From positions 124,001 to 188,000 of the forward strand of contig NZ_JAFJSY010000006.1 in assembly GCF_019857225.1 (NCBI RefSeq): 64,000 nt of DNA, read 5' to 3'. This DNA comes from Streptomyces plumbidurans (lineage in GTDB: Bacteria > Actinomycetota > Actinomycetes > Streptomycetales > Streptomycetaceae). The position numbers and the translations under genes are program-made. Shown here in pieces: positions 25,434-34,175 of this stretch (positions are counted from its first letter, which is position 1; each line of letters begins with the position of its first letter). Under the pieces are notes generated by a model. The model saw only the letters and a program-made list of their open reading frames with translations. It was not told the origin of the DNA and ran no database searches.

Positions 25434-26267
25434 ATGTCCGAGAAGGTCACCCTGCGCGGTCTGCAGCGGATGAAGGGCGAGGGCCGCAAGATCGTCGGCG
25501 TCGTCGCCTGGGACTACCAGATCGCGCGCATCGTGGACCGGGCGGGGGTGGAGCTGGTCTCCGTCGGCGACACCGTCGGCGTGAACCTGTGGGGCCACGC
25601 CAACCCCTTCGAGGTGACGATGGACGAGATGGTCGTCGTCGCCCGGGCGGTGCGGCGCGGGGTCGAACGGGCCCTGGTCAGCGTCGACTTCCCGTTCGGC
25701 CCGCTGCAGGAGGGCACGGACAGCGCCGTCCGCGCGGCGGTGCGGTTCGTCAAGGAGGCCGGGGTCGACCTGGTCAAGCTGGACGCCGCCGCCGACTTCC
25801 CCGAGGCCGTGGAGGCGATCACCCGCGCCGGGATCCCGGTCTTCGCGCAGTTCGGCATCACCCCGCAGACCGCCCTGCGCTACGGCGTCGAGTACCACGC
25901 GATCCCTTCCTCCGCCGACCAGGTGCCGGAGGAGATGAAGGACGCCATGGTCGCCGAGGCCAAGCGGCTGGAGGAGGCCGGCGCGGTCCTGCTGAACTTC
26001 ACCAACTCCGGTCCGGTGGTGGGCGCCGCGGTTGCGAAGGCCGTCACGGTCCCCGTGGTCGGCGGCTTCGGCGGCGGACCCTGGCTGGACGGCCGGATGC
26101 GCATGGCGCACGCGGCCATCGGCTACGCCGCCTCGAACATCGACGAGCCGGCGACGACCTACGCCAACGTCGCCCGCACCACGCTCGACGCGATCACCAC
26201 CTACGCGGCGGACGTACGGGCCGCACGCCAGGTCGCCGGCGGTGTCCCCGTCCCGCCGGCGACCTGA
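25434..26267 (+). CDS. PanB-like (ketopantoate hydroxymethyltransferase family) protein with altered active site
   Basis: TIM-barrel protein of 277 aa, close in layout to PanB and the wider PEP mutase/isocitrate lyase superfamily. The magnesium aspartates (Asp46 in VGDTVG, Asp85 in SVDFPFG) and the lysine (Lys115 in LVKLD) are kept. The catalytic glutamate of true PanB is replaced: the aligned strand reads AVLLNFTNSG, giving Thr190. Ketopantoate synthesis is therefore unlikely. A C-C lyase, aldolase or hydratase role on a 2-oxo acid within the aromatic route is more plausible (inference). It is fourth in the Rieske operon. Confidence 0.85.
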   Translation: MSEKVTLRGLQRMKGEGRKIVGVVAWDYQIARIVDRAGVELVSVGDTVGVNLWGHANPFEVTMDEMVVVARAVRRGVERALVSVDFPFGPLQEGTDSAVRAAVRFVKEAGVDLVKLDAAADFPEAVEAITRAGIPVFAQFGITPQTALRYGVEYHAIPSSADQVPEEMKDAMVAEAKRLEEAGAVLLNFTNSGPVVGAAVAKAVTVPVVGGFGGGPWLDGRMRMAHAAIGYAASNIDEPATTYANVARTTLDAITTYAADVRAARQVAGGVPVPPAT

Positions 26268-26292
26268 ACCCCGCCCGGAAAAGGAGCACGCC

Positions 26293-27147
26293 ATGCCCAC
26301 GGCCGTCATCGACGGGATCTCCACACGCTACGAGGCCACCGGCACGGGACCGCCCCTGCTGATGTTCTCGCCCGGCGGCTTCGACTCCAGCCTGGAGAGC
26401 TGGCGGACGGTCGGCGTCTACCGCCGGCTGCGCCTGCTCGACCACCTCACCGAGCAGTTCACCTGCATCACCTTCGACCGCCGCGAGTCCGGCCGCTCCG
26501 GCGGTCGACTGCAGCGGATCTCCTGGGCCGACTACGTCCGTCAGGGCGTCGGCCTCCTCGACCATCTCGGCATCGCGCAGGCCCACTTGATGGGCGGCTG
26601 CGTCGGCTGCTCCACCGTGGCGTCGGTCGCGGTGGCCCATCCCGAGCGCGTACTGAGCATGGTGCTGTACTCACCGGCCGGAGGCGTCAGATACCGCATG
26701 AAGCAGCACGAGCGCTTCCAGCGCCATCTCGCCCACGTCGACGAACACGGCCCGGAGGCGGTCGTGACCCTGGCCCGCGGCACGGACGCGGGCTTCACCA
26801 AGGACCCCCGGGTCGGCCCGTGGGCCCAAGTGATCCGCAACGACGCGCAGTTCGCCGACGAATACGCCCGCACCGACCCCGCCCGCTACCGCTCCACGGT
26901 GTCCGGCATGGCCCGCCTTCTCTTCGACCGCGACACGGTGCCGGGCCCCGAGCCCGAGGACCTGCTCGGCCTCGACGTACCGGCACTGATCGTCCCCGGC
27001 CAGGACACCTCGCACGCGCCGTCGGCCGCGCGGTACTTGCAGGAGTGCCTCGCGGACAACGAGTACTGGGACGTCCCGGTCGCAGAGCAGACCGAAGAGA
27101 CCGCGCCCGCAAGGGTGTTGCAGTTCCTGGCCCGGAAACCGGCGTGA
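26293..27147 (+). CDS. Alpha/beta hydrolase with Cys nucleophile
   Basis: Alpha/beta-hydrolase fold protein of 284 aa. The nucleophile elbow reads G101-G-C103-V-G105, so the nucleophile is cysteine, as in dienelactone hydrolases, rather than serine. The oxyanion region is FSPGGFDSS, and the acid/histidine pair may be in VPGQDTSHAPSA. It is last in the five-gene Rieske operon with AAAAGGAG before its ATG. A lactone or C-C hydrolase step in ring-fission product processing is inferred; it could stand in for the missing LigI-type lactonase. Confidence 0.87.
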   Translation: MPTAVIDGISTRYEATGTGPPLLMFSPGGFDSSLESWRTVGVYRRLRLLDHLTEQFTCITFDRRESGRSGGRLQRISWADYVRQGVGLLDHLGIAQAHLMGGCVGCSTVASVAVAHPERVLSMVLYSPAGGVRYRMKQHERFQRHLAHVDEHGPEAVVTLARGTDAGFTKDPRVGPWAQVIRNDAQFADEYARTDPARYRSTVSGMARLLFDRDTVPGPEPEDLLGLDVPALIVPGQDTSHAPSAARYLQECLADNEYWDVPVAEQTEETAPARVLQFLARKPA

Positions 27148-27207
27148 GAGACGGCGCGGTCACGGCTCGCTGCCGCGGCCGCGCCCATACCGTTCAGCCC
27201 TCGCCGT

Positions 27208-27660
27208 TCAGCCCTGCGAGGCCACCCGCTCCAACTCGGCGATCTGCTCCAACCGCCGCGCATGCACACCCCCGTTGAACGGCGTGCTCAGCCACACCTC
27301 CACGATCTCCTCCGCCATCTCCGGCGCGAGGACCTTCGCGGCGAGGACGAGGACGTTGGAGTCGTTGTTGCCGCGGGAGATACGGGTGCTCCACACGTCG
27401 TGGCAGAGCCCGGCCCGGATCCCACGGAGCTTGTTGCAGGCGATGGTCTCACCCAGTCCGCTGCCGCCGAGGACGATGCCGCGGTCGGCGGGGCCGTCGG
27501 TGACCTGGCGGCAGACGTCCGCGCACAGGGGCGGATAGTCCACCGTCCGGTCGCTGTGACTGCCCCGGTCGTCGACGACGTGCCCGGCGGCCGTGAGCCG
27601 GGCGGTGAGCCGGTTCTTGAGGGCGAAGCCGTTGTGGTCGGCGGCGATGGCGATGCGCAT
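27208..27660 (-). CDS. rpiB: Ribose-5-phosphate isomerase B (RpiB/LacAB family)
   Basis: RpiB-type sugar-phosphate isomerase of 150 aa. MRIAIAADHNGFALK and GGSGLGETIACNK mark the active site, with Glu71 replacing the cysteine base of E. coli RpiB, as in the actinobacterial enzyme of Mycobacterium. SRGNNDSNVLVLAAKV is also conserved. Its placement inside the aromatic island is odd. It may support pentose synthesis during growth on C3/C4 acids, or have been recruited as an enol/keto isomerase for an oxalomesaconate-like intermediate, a step no other gene here clearly covers (speculation). Confidence 0.88.
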   Translation of the reverse strand: MRIAIAADHNGFALKNRLTARLTAAGHVVDDRGSHSDRTVDYPPLCADVCRQVTDGPADRGIVLGGSGLGETIACNKLRGIRAGLCHDVWSTRISRGNNDSNVLVLAAKVLAPEMAEEIVEVWLSTPFNGGVHARRLEQIAELERVASQG

Positions 27661-27670
27661 CTGTGTCCCT

Positions 27671-27945
27671 TCGGCGGGTCGGGCGGCAGGCGGGTGAGGC
27701 AGTCGGGTGGTGCGGTGGTGAGGCGGTCGGGCGGTCGCGCGGTCGGGCGGTGAGAGGTCAGGTGGTGAGGCGGTCGGGCGGCGAGGCGGTTAGGCGGCAA
27801 GGCGGTCGGGTGGTCAGGCAGTGAGGCGGTTGGGCGGACCGGCGGCGAGGCGGTCGGGCGGTCAGGCGGTGAGGCGGTCGCGCAGTCGCGCGGTCGGGCG
27901 GTGAGAGGTCAGGTGGCGAGGCGGTCAGGCGACGAGGCGGCCAAG
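27671..27945. repeat. Low-complexity GGCGGTCGG-type repeat tract
   Basis: About 275 bp of degenerate GAGGCGGTCGGGCGGTCAG units with strong purine/G bias on the plus strand. A block of some 30 bp beginning GTCGCGCGGTCGGGCGGTGA occurs twice, near 27733 and 27885. It fills the gap between the rpiB start and the end of the decarboxylase-like gene. Frames running through it have no gene-like composition. Confidence 0.75.
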
Positions 27946-27948
27946 CAG

Positions 27949-28890
27949 TCAGGCGGTCAGCGTGCGTGTCGTCTCGGCGAACAACTCCTCCAGCGGCAGC
28001 GGCCGTTCGAGGATTTGCTGGTCGACCGTGTGCCGTATCAGCCGCTCCAGCACGGCCCGGTTGGGCTCGATCCCGTACGGCAACGGGTCCGCGCCGGTCA
28101 GTTCCATGACCCGCCGGTACATACGGTCGGTGGGGGAGTCGCCGTCGCCGGCCCGCAGCCCGTCCACGTACAGCCGTTTGGCGCGGGCGAACGCGTCGAA
28201 GACATCGGCCCCCAACCCCGGGCGTTCGGCCAGCAGTTCGTCCCGGATCACCACCAGGTGGTTGATCGGGTACAGCCCGCGCTCGCGCAGCGCCGTGAAC
28301 CCGGCCTGCTCGGGGTCGGGGATCAGCCGGACCAGTTGGGGCGACTCGGGCCTGGGGCCGATCATCGCGGCCAGGTCGCCCGCGGCCACGGACTCCTCCA
28401 GGGAGCGCCCCGCCTCCAGCGGTACGACGTTCGACGGCGGCCGGAACGTGGCCACGTGCTCGTCCCCCGACAGCACCCAGGTCACCTTGCCGAGGTCGAC
28501 GCCGTACTCCTCGGCGAGAACCGCACGCGCCCAGACGCCGGTGGTGACCGTGTAGCCGCGGCTGACGCCGACCCTTCGGCCCTCCAGGTCCTTGGGCTCG
28601 CGCACGCCGGACGACGGGTCGTGGAAGATCGCGCCGTGGTGGAAGCCGCGTACCAGGAAGGTCGGAACGGCCGTGAAGCGCGCGCCGTGCGCCTTGGCCA
28701 CCAGATAGGTGGTCAGCGCCATCTCGCTGACGTCGAACTCGTTCCCGCGCACCATCCGCCGGAACGCCCCCACCAGGACCGGCACTTCCTCGAACTGGAA
28801 TGCGAAGCCGTGCGGCGTCACCGCCCCTGTCTTGAGCGCCTCGTTGTTGCCCTGGGTGCGGGTCACTGTCCTGAGCCGAGGTATCACCAT
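27949..28890 (-). CDS. 4,5-dihydroxyphthalate decarboxylase-like protein 1
   Basis: A 313-aa protein with the periplasmic-binding-protein-like fold of the 4,5-dihydroxyphthalate decarboxylase (Pht5) family, which is cytoplasmic; no signal peptide is present. Family features are [40 protein letters not shown] and a C-terminal [15 protein letters not shown]. The ATG at 28890 has no clear ribosome site, so the start is uncertain. It is divergent from the zinc dehydrogenase operon across a TGGT-N3-TCCA site. A second member lies at 31794. Confidence 0.85.
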   Translation of the reverse strand: MVIPRLRTVTRTQGNNEALKTGAVTPHGFAFQFEEVPVLVGAFRRMVRGNEFDVSEMALTTYLVAKAHGARFTAVPTFLVRGFHHGAIFHDPSSGVREPKDLEGRRVGVSRGYTVTTGVWARAVLAEEYGVDLGKVTWVLSGDEHVATFRPPSNVVPLEAGRSLEESVAAGDLAAMIGPRPESPQLVRLIPDPEQAGFTALRERGLYPINHLVVIRDELLAERPGLGADVFDAFARAKRLYVDGLRAGDGDSPTDRMYRRVMELTGADPLPYGIEPNRAVLERLIRHTVDQQILERPLPLEELFAETTRTLTA

Positions 28891-28905
28891 GCGCCGAAAG
28901 GTAGC

Positions 28906-28918
28906 ATGGTTAGTCCAT
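28906..28918. promoter_or_regulatory. Operator-like site between decarboxylase 1 and dehydrogenase operon
   Basis: ATGGTTAGTCCAT is a near-perfect palindrome differing at one base from the 11-bp motif. It is placed in the 74-bp divergent promoter region between 27949-28890 and 28965. Confidence 0.55.
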
Positions 28919-28964
28919 TCGTCCATAGACTGTCGGCACCCCCCGAACGTGAGGAGACGACGTC

Positions 28965-30080
28965 ATGGCGGAACAGGTGCTGGCGGCCGTGCGGACGGCG
29001 CCCGGCCGGACCGAGCTGAGGAAGTTCCCGATGCCGGACATACCCGACGACGGGGCACTGCTGAAGGTGGAGGTCGCCGGGATCTGCGGCACGGACGTGA
29101 AGATGTACGGCAAGCCGCCCTTCACCGAACCGGTGATCATGGGTCACGAGAACGTGGGCGTCATCGCGAAGGCCGGGCGCACCTTCACCGAGCGCAAGGG
29201 CCTCGCGGAGGGCGACCGCGTCTTCGTCGAGCACTACGTCGGCTGCTTCCGCTGCGAGTGGTGCCACCGGGGCGAGTACCGCCACTGCGAAGCCACCGAC
29301 TGGCGCACCAACCCCGACGCCCGCCGCTACGGCTACACCTCGTCCGACCACCCCGGCCGGCTGTGGGGCGGCTTCTCGCAGTACCTCTATCTGCCGTGGA
29401 ACGCGGTGACGCACCGGGTGCCGGACGGCGTCTCGGCCGAACTCGCGGGCCTGGTCACCCCGTTGTCGAACGGCATCGAGTGGGCCCTGGTCACCGCGGG
29501 CGTCGGCTACGCCTCCACCGTCCTCATCCAGGGCCCCGGCCAGCAGGGTCTGTCCCAGGTCGTCGCCTGCAAGCAGGCGGGCGCCTCGCTCATCATCGTC
29601 ACCGGCACCACCAAGGACGCCGCGCGGCTGTCCCTGGCCAGGGAGCTGGGCGCCGACCACGTCATCGACGTGGCGCAGCAGGACGCGCTCACCGCCGTCC
29701 TGGAGATCACCGGCGGCCGGGGCGTCGACGTCGTCCTGGACTGCACGGCGGGCGCCGGCACGGCCCCCGTCCTGCTCGGCATCGACGCGCTCAAGCGGCG
29801 CGAGGGCGTCATGGTCGCCCAGGGCGAGCTGGCCGCCTTCCCCGACTTCCCCATGAAGAAGCTGACGGAGAAGTCGATCGCCCTCAAGAGCGCCCGCGGC
29901 CACAGCTACCGCGCCTGCGAACTCGCCCTGGAACAGCTCGCGTCGGGCCGCTTTCCGCTGGAGAAGCTGAGCACCCACAGCTTCCCCCTCGCCGAGGCCG
30001 ACCGCGCCATCCGTACCGTCGGCGGCGAGAGCGGCGAGGACGCCGTGCACGTCTCCCTGCTGCCCTGGGCGGCGGCATGA
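28965..30080 (+). CDS. Zinc-dependent alcohol dehydrogenase (MDR family)
   Basis: Medium-chain dehydrogenase of 371 aa. Catalytic zinc residues are Cys41, His61 and Glu62 (GICGTD, MGHENVG). The structural zinc site has Cys94, Cys97, Cys100 and Cys108 ([17 protein letters not shown]). Coenzyme binding is in [16 protein letters not shown]. It is the first gene of a four-gene operon with LigK, LigJ and a decarboxylase, and overlaps ligK by ATGA. It may oxidise a dihydrodiol or a hydroxy/semialdehyde intermediate, replacing the dehydrogenases normally found in this route (inference). Confidence 0.9.
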   Translation: MAEQVLAAVRTAPGRTELRKFPMPDIPDDGALLKVEVAGICGTDVKMYGKPPFTEPVIMGHENVGVIAKAGRTFTERKGLAEGDRVFVEHYVGCFRCEWCHRGEYRHCEATDWRTNPDARRYGYTSSDHPGRLWGGFSQYLYLPWNAVTHRVPDGVSAELAGLVTPLSNGIEWALVTAGVGYASTVLIQGPGQQGLSQVVACKQAGASLIIVTGTTKDAARLSLARELGADHVIDVAQQDALTAVLEITGGRGVDVVLDCTAGAGTAPVLLGIDALKRREGVMVAQGELAAFPDFPMKKLTEKSIALKSARGHSYRACELALEQLASGRFPLEKLSTHSFPLAEADRAIRTVGGESGEDAVHVSLLPWAAA

Positions 30081-30772
30081 GCGTCGTCGTCCGCGATCCC
30101 CGCCGCGCCGACCGCGCGACCGTCGACGCCTTCGCCGAGTTCGGCGTCGCCACCGTCCACGAGGCCCAGTCGCGCACCGGCCTGCTCGACCCCGCGCTGC
30201 GGCCCGTCTGGCCGGGCGCGCACATCGCGGGCACCGCCGTGACCGTCAGCGTGCCGCCCGGCGACAACTGGATGCTCCATGTCGCGGTCGAGCAGTGCCG
30301 CGACGGCGACGTCCTCGTCGTCGCCCCCACCTCGCCTTCCGAGGCGGGCTACTTCGGCGACCTGATCGCCACCGCGGTCGCCGCGCGCGGTGTGCGCGGC
30401 CTGGTCATCGACGCCGGCTGCCGCGACGTCGCCGACCTCAGGGAGATGGGCTTTCCCGTGTGGTCGCGGCACATCAGCGCCTTCGGCACGGTCAAGGAGA
30501 CCCTCGGCGATGTGAACACCCCGATCGTCTGCGCCGGACAGCGGATCGCGCCCGGCGATGTGATCGTCGCCGACGACGACGGCGTGGTGGTCGTGCCCCG
30601 GCTCGAAGCGACCACCGTCCTCGCGGCCTCCCGCGCCCGCGAGCAGCGGGAAGCCGCCCTGCGCAAGCGCTACGCGAGCGGTGAACTCGGCCTCGACATC
30701 AATCACATGCGCGAGCGACTGGCCCGCAAGGGCCTGACCTACGTCGACCAGGAGCCGACCGATGATCATTGA
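30077..30772 (+). CDS. ligK: 4-carboxy-4-hydroxy-2-oxoadipate aldolase/oxaloacetate decarboxylase
   Basis: RraA-fold class II aldolase of 231 aa that splits 4-carboxy-4-hydroxy-2-oxoadipate to pyruvate and oxaloacetate. The signature [12 protein letters not shown] contains Arg116-Asp117, the substrate and metal residues of the family; [17 protein letters not shown] and [17 protein letters not shown] are also typical. The ATG overlaps the preceding stop (ATGA), and its own end overlaps ligJ by 11 bp, indicating tight coupling of the last two steps of the protocatechuate 4,5-cleavage pathway. Confidence 0.9.
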   Translation: MSVVVRDPRRADRATVDAFAEFGVATVHEAQSRTGLLDPALRPVWPGAHIAGTAVTVSVPPGDNWMLHVAVEQCRDGDVLVVAPTSPSEAGYFGDLIATAVAARGVRGLVIDAGCRDVADLREMGFPVWSRHISAFGTVKETLGDVNTPIVCAGQRIAPGDVIVADDDGVVVVPRLEATTVLAASRAREQREAALRKRYASGELGLDINHMRERLARKGLTYVDQEPTDDH

Positions 30773-31784
30773 CATCCACGGCCACTACACGACGGCCCCA
30801 CCGCAGCACCAGGCCTTCCGCGACGCCCAGTTGGCCCGGCTGGTCGACCCCTCCCTCCCCGCCCCGCAACCGGCCGTCACCAGCGACGACGCGATCCGGG
30901 AGAGCGTCGAGAACAACCAGCTGAAGGTTCTGCGGGAGCGCGGTGCCGACCTCATGCTCTTCTCGCCGAAGGCCTCCGGCATGGAACACCACGTGCCGGA
31001 CCCGGCCACCGCCCGCGCCTGGGCACGTGCGAGCAACGACCTCGTCCACCGTGTCACCGGCCTGTTCCCCCGGCACTTCGCCGCCGTGTGCCAGCTGCCC
31101 CAGACCGCGAACGGCCCGCTCGACGACGCGATCGCCGAACTGCGCCGCTGCGTCGAGCAGTTCGGCTTCGTCGGCTGCAACCTCAACCCGGACCCGTCCG
31201 GCGGCCACTGGAACGCACCACCGCTGACGGACCCGTACTGGTACCCGCTCTACGAGACGATGGCCGAGCTGGACGTCCCCGCGATGATCCACGTCTCGAC
31301 GTCCTGCAACCCGAACTTCCACACCCTGGGCGCCCATTACCTCAACGCGGACACCTCCGCCTTCATGCAGTTCGTCGAGGGCGACCTCTTCGACCGCTTC
31401 CCCGCGCTGAGGTTCGTGATCCCGCACGGCGGCGGGGCGGTGCCGTACCACTGGGGCCGCTACCGCGGACTGGCCGTCCGGATGGGCCGCCCCGACCCGG
31501 CCGAACACCTCATGGACAACGTCTTCTTCGACACCTGCGTGTACCACCAGCCGGGTATCGATCTGCTGCACCGTGTGGTCGGCAGCGACAACATCCTGTT
31601 CGCATCGGAGATGCTGGGTGCGGTGCGCGGGGTCGACCCGGCGACCGGGATCGCCTGGGACGACACCAAGCAGTACGTCGACCGGGCCCCACTCACCGAC
31701 GAGCAGCGCAAGAAGGTCTTCGAGACCAACGCCCGGCGCGTGTACCCGCGGCTGGACGCACGACTGACGGCGGAAGGCAGGTAG
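30762..31784 (+). CDS. ligJ: 4-oxalomesaconate hydratase (amidohydrolase superfamily)
   Basis: Metal-dependent hydratase of 340 aa converting 4-oxalomesaconate to 4-carboxy-4-hydroxy-2-oxoadipate. It matches LigJ along its length as I recall that protein: [13 protein letters not shown] with His6 and His8, [41 protein letters not shown] and [11 protein letters not shown]. The start overlaps the end of ligK. Its presence with ligK fixes the end of the pathway as pyruvate plus oxaloacetate even though the ring-cleavage enzyme is not the usual LigAB. Confidence 0.93.
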   Translation: MIIDIHGHYTTAPPQHQAFRDAQLARLVDPSLPAPQPAVTSDDAIRESVENNQLKVLRERGADLMLFSPKASGMEHHVPDPATARAWARASNDLVHRVTGLFPRHFAAVCQLPQTANGPLDDAIAELRRCVEQFGFVGCNLNPDPSGGHWNAPPLTDPYWYPLYETMAELDVPAMIHVSTSCNPNFHTLGAHYLNADTSAFMQFVEGDLFDRFPALRFVIPHGGGAVPYHWGRYRGLAVRMGRPDPAEHLMDNVFFDTCVYHQPGIDLLHRVVGSDNILFASEMLGAVRGVDPATGIAWDDTKQYVDRAPLTDEQRKKVFETNARRVYPRLDARLTAEGR

Positions 31785-31793
31785 CCCACACCC

Positions 31794-32786
31794 ATGTCCC
31801 GACTGCAACTCACCTTCGCCTGCGGCGACTACGACCGCACCCGCGCCCTGGAAGAGGGCACAATCCGACCCGACGGCATCGAGCTGACGTATCTGCGGCT
31901 GCCCGTCGAGGAGACGTTCTTCCGGATGATGCGCCACCAGGAGTTCGAGGTGGCGGAGATGTCCCTGTCCTCGTACGTCCTGTCGCTGCGCGACGATCCC
32001 TCGCCCTTCGTGGCCCTGCCCGTATACACCTCGCGGATGTTCCGCCACGGCTCGCTGTACTGCCACGCCGACTCCGGCATCAACACCCCCGAGGACCTGC
32101 GGGGCAAGCGGATCGGCACCCCCGAGTACCAGCTGACCGCCTGCGTGTGGATGCGCGGCATCCTCGCCGACCGCCACAACGTGCCCTTCGACTCCGTCAG
32201 TTACCTCACCGGCGGCCAGGAGACCCCGGGACGCATCGAGAAGGCGGGCGTCGACCTGCCGGACTCGCTGCGCATCAGCCGCATCCCCGAGGACCGCACG
32301 CTCGCGCAGATGCTCGCCGAGGGCGAGATCGACGCCCTGTGCACCCCCCGCGTGCCGAGCCCCTTCACCGCGGGGGACCCGCGCGTGCGGCGGGTGTTCC
32401 CGGACGTCGTCGCCGCGGAGAAGGAGTACTACACGGCGACCGGCATCTTCCCGGTCATGCACGTCGTGGTGATCCGCCGGGACGTCTACGACCGGCACCG
32501 CTGGGTCGCGCAGTCCCTGTACAAGGCGCTGCTGGCCGCCAAGAACGCCGCCTACGACAACCTCTACGACACCTCGGCCCTGCGGTTCATGCTGCCCTGG
32601 CTGACACCGCAGCTGGAGGAGGCCCGGGAGCTGATGGGCCGGGACTACTGGTCCTACGGGGTCGAGGGCAACCGCGAGACCCTCGCGACCTTCCTGCGCT
32701 ACCACCACGAACAGGGACTGTCGGCCCGGAGGTGGGAGCCCGAGGAACTGTTCGCCCCCGAGTCGCTGGAGGCGGCGGTCATCTGA
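31794..32786 (+). CDS. 4,5-dihydroxyphthalate decarboxylase-like protein 2
   Basis: Pht5-family protein of 330 aa, cytoplasmic, beginning MSRLQLTFACGDYDRTRALE. FRMMRHQEFEVAEMSLSSYV, DLRGKRIGTPEYQLTACVWM and VEGNRETLATFLRYHHEQGL match the family, closer to the classical decarboxylase than the copy at 27949. It lies 9 bp after ligJ and ends the operon. Decarboxylation of a dihydroxylated aromatic polycarboxylate made by the Rieske system is inferred. Two diverged copies suggest two substrates, or two successive decarboxylations. Confidence 0.88.
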   Translation: MSRLQLTFACGDYDRTRALEEGTIRPDGIELTYLRLPVEETFFRMMRHQEFEVAEMSLSSYVLSLRDDPSPFVALPVYTSRMFRHGSLYCHADSGINTPEDLRGKRIGTPEYQLTACVWMRGILADRHNVPFDSVSYLTGGQETPGRIEKAGVDLPDSLRISRIPEDRTLAQMLAEGEIDALCTPRVPSPFTAGDPRVRRVFPDVVAAEKEYYTATGIFPVMHVVVIRRDVYDRHRWVAQSLYKALLAAKNAAYDNLYDTSALRFMLPWLTPQLEEARELMGRDYWSYGVEGNRETLATFLRYHHEQGLSARRWEPEELFAPESLEAAVI

Positions 32787-32802
32787 CGGGGAAGCGCTTC
32801 GA

Positions 32803-32834
32803 CCGGCGGAAGGGGCCCACTGCCCTTCCGCCGG
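32803..32834. terminator. Bidirectional hairpin
   Basis: CCGGCGGAAGGG (32803-32814) pairs with CCCTTCCGCCGG (32823-32834) over an 8-nt loop, between the convergent decarboxylase and reductase genes. Confidence 0.8.
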
Positions 32835-32876
32835 CCGGTGTCTGCGGTGCTTCTTTGTGGTTTCTTCGGTGCTTCC

Positions 32877-34145
32877 TCAGGCCGAGGTCACGGCGTCGGG
32901 GCGGGCCGTCAGCAGGGTCTTGAGCGGCGTTGCGGGATCGGACGCGAGGGCGGCCGGGACGGTCCTGCCGTCCGTGAGGGCTTTGCGGACCGCCATGTAG
33001 TCGGCGGGGCTGTTGACCGCGTCCACCGCCAGAAGCTCGCCCCGGCGGTAGTAGAGGAGCGAGAACCGCTCGTCGGCCGGGTCACCCCGGAGGACGTACT
33101 CGTCGTAACCGGTCGACAGTCCCGCGATCTGCAGTTTGAGATCGCCCTGGTACGACCAGAACCAGGGCACCGTCCGCGCCGGCTCGGGCCTGCCGAGCAG
33201 CGTGGCGGCGGCGGTCGTCGCCTGCGCCACGGCGTTCTGCACCGACTCCAGCCGGACCCGGCCCAGCCCGGTCAGGGGGTGCGGCTGGACCGTGCAGTCC
33301 CCGGCGGCGGTGATGTGCGGATCGCTCGTACGGGCACAGGCGTCGACGACGATGCCGCCGTCGCACTCCAGCCCCAGCTGCGAGGCGAGTTCGGTGCGGG
33401 GCACGACGCCGACCCCGACCAGCACGAGGTCGGCGGGCAGCGCCGAGCCGTCGGTCAGCCGTACCGCGCTCACGCGGCCGTCCGTTCCCTCGAAGCCGGT
33501 GACACCGGTGGACAGCAGTACGCGGGTGCCGCGCCGCCGGTGCGCCCGCAGATAGAACTCGGAGACCACGGGCGCGACCGCGCGCGCGATCAGCCGATCG
33601 GCCGCCTCGACGACGGTGACCTGCTTGCCGAGCTCGCGGGCCACGGCGGCGGCCTCCAGGCCGATGAACCCGCCACCGACGACCACGACGCGGGAGGCGG
33701 AGCCGAGCCGGGTCCGCAACTCGGCGGCGTCGTCGCGGTCCCGCAACGAGCAGATGCCGTCGAGTCCGGCGCCGGGGACGTCGAGCCGCCGGGGTCCGGC
33801 TCCGACGGTGAGGGCGAGCCGGTCGAAGGACAGGGTGCGTCCGCCGGAGGTGCTGGCCGTCCCTGAGCCCGGGCGGCCGGAGTCTGCGAGCGTGATCTCG
33901 TCGACGCGTTCTCCGCTGACCAGGTCGATGCCCGCGTCGGCGTAGTAGGCGGGCGCACGGAAGGCGAGCGACCCGGCGTCCGCGCGCCCGGCCAGGAACT
34001 CCTTGGACAGCGGCGGCCGCTGGTACGGCGGATGGCTCTCCTCGCCCACCAGCACGATCGGCTCCGTGTCTCCCAACTGCCTCAGGGATACGGCTAGTTG
34101 GAGACCCGCCTGGCTGGCGCCGACGATGAGCGTTCCGCCCGTCAT
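32877..34145 (-). CDS. FAD-dependent ferredoxin reductase
   Basis: NAD(P)H:ferredoxin reductase of 422 aa of the putidaredoxin-reductase type. FAD motif LIVGASQAGLQLAVSL at the N-terminus, NAD motif VVVVGGGFIGLEAAAVA near residue 155, a second FAD segment ITAAGDCTVQP, and a C-terminal reductase domain with WSYQGDLKLQIAGL. It should reduce the ferredoxin at 23261 for the Rieske oxygenase, completing a three-component system whose genes are about 9 kb apart. It is transcribed alone on the minus strand behind a TATAAT promoter with NanR-like repeats. Confidence 0.92.
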   Translation of the reverse strand: MTGGTLIVGASQAGLQLAVSLRQLGDTEPIVLVGEESHPPYQRPPLSKEFLAGRADAGSLAFRAPAYYADAGIDLVSGERVDEITLADSGRPGSGTASTSGGRTLSFDRLALTVGAGPRRLDVPGAGLDGICSLRDRDDAAELRTRLGSASRVVVVGGGFIGLEAAAVARELGKQVTVVEAADRLIARAVAPVVSEFYLRAHRRRGTRVLLSTGVTGFEGTDGRVSAVRLTDGSALPADLVLVGVGVVPRTELASQLGLECDGGIVVDACARTSDPHITAAGDCTVQPHPLTGLGRVRLESVQNAVAQATTAAATLLGRPEPARTVPWFWSYQGDLKLQIAGLSTGYDEYVLRGDPADERFSLLYYRRGELLAVDAVNSPADYMAVRKALTDGRTVPAALASDPATPLKTLLTARPDAVTSA

Positions 34146-34175
34146 TGCGTGACCCCTTTCGATCCCCGGTTAATG

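Noticed and set aside
27288..27800. Minus-strand frame extending rpiB into the G-rich repeat
   Set aside because: Pro/Ser/Thr-rich out-of-frame product; the 27208-27660 frame is the RpiB one.
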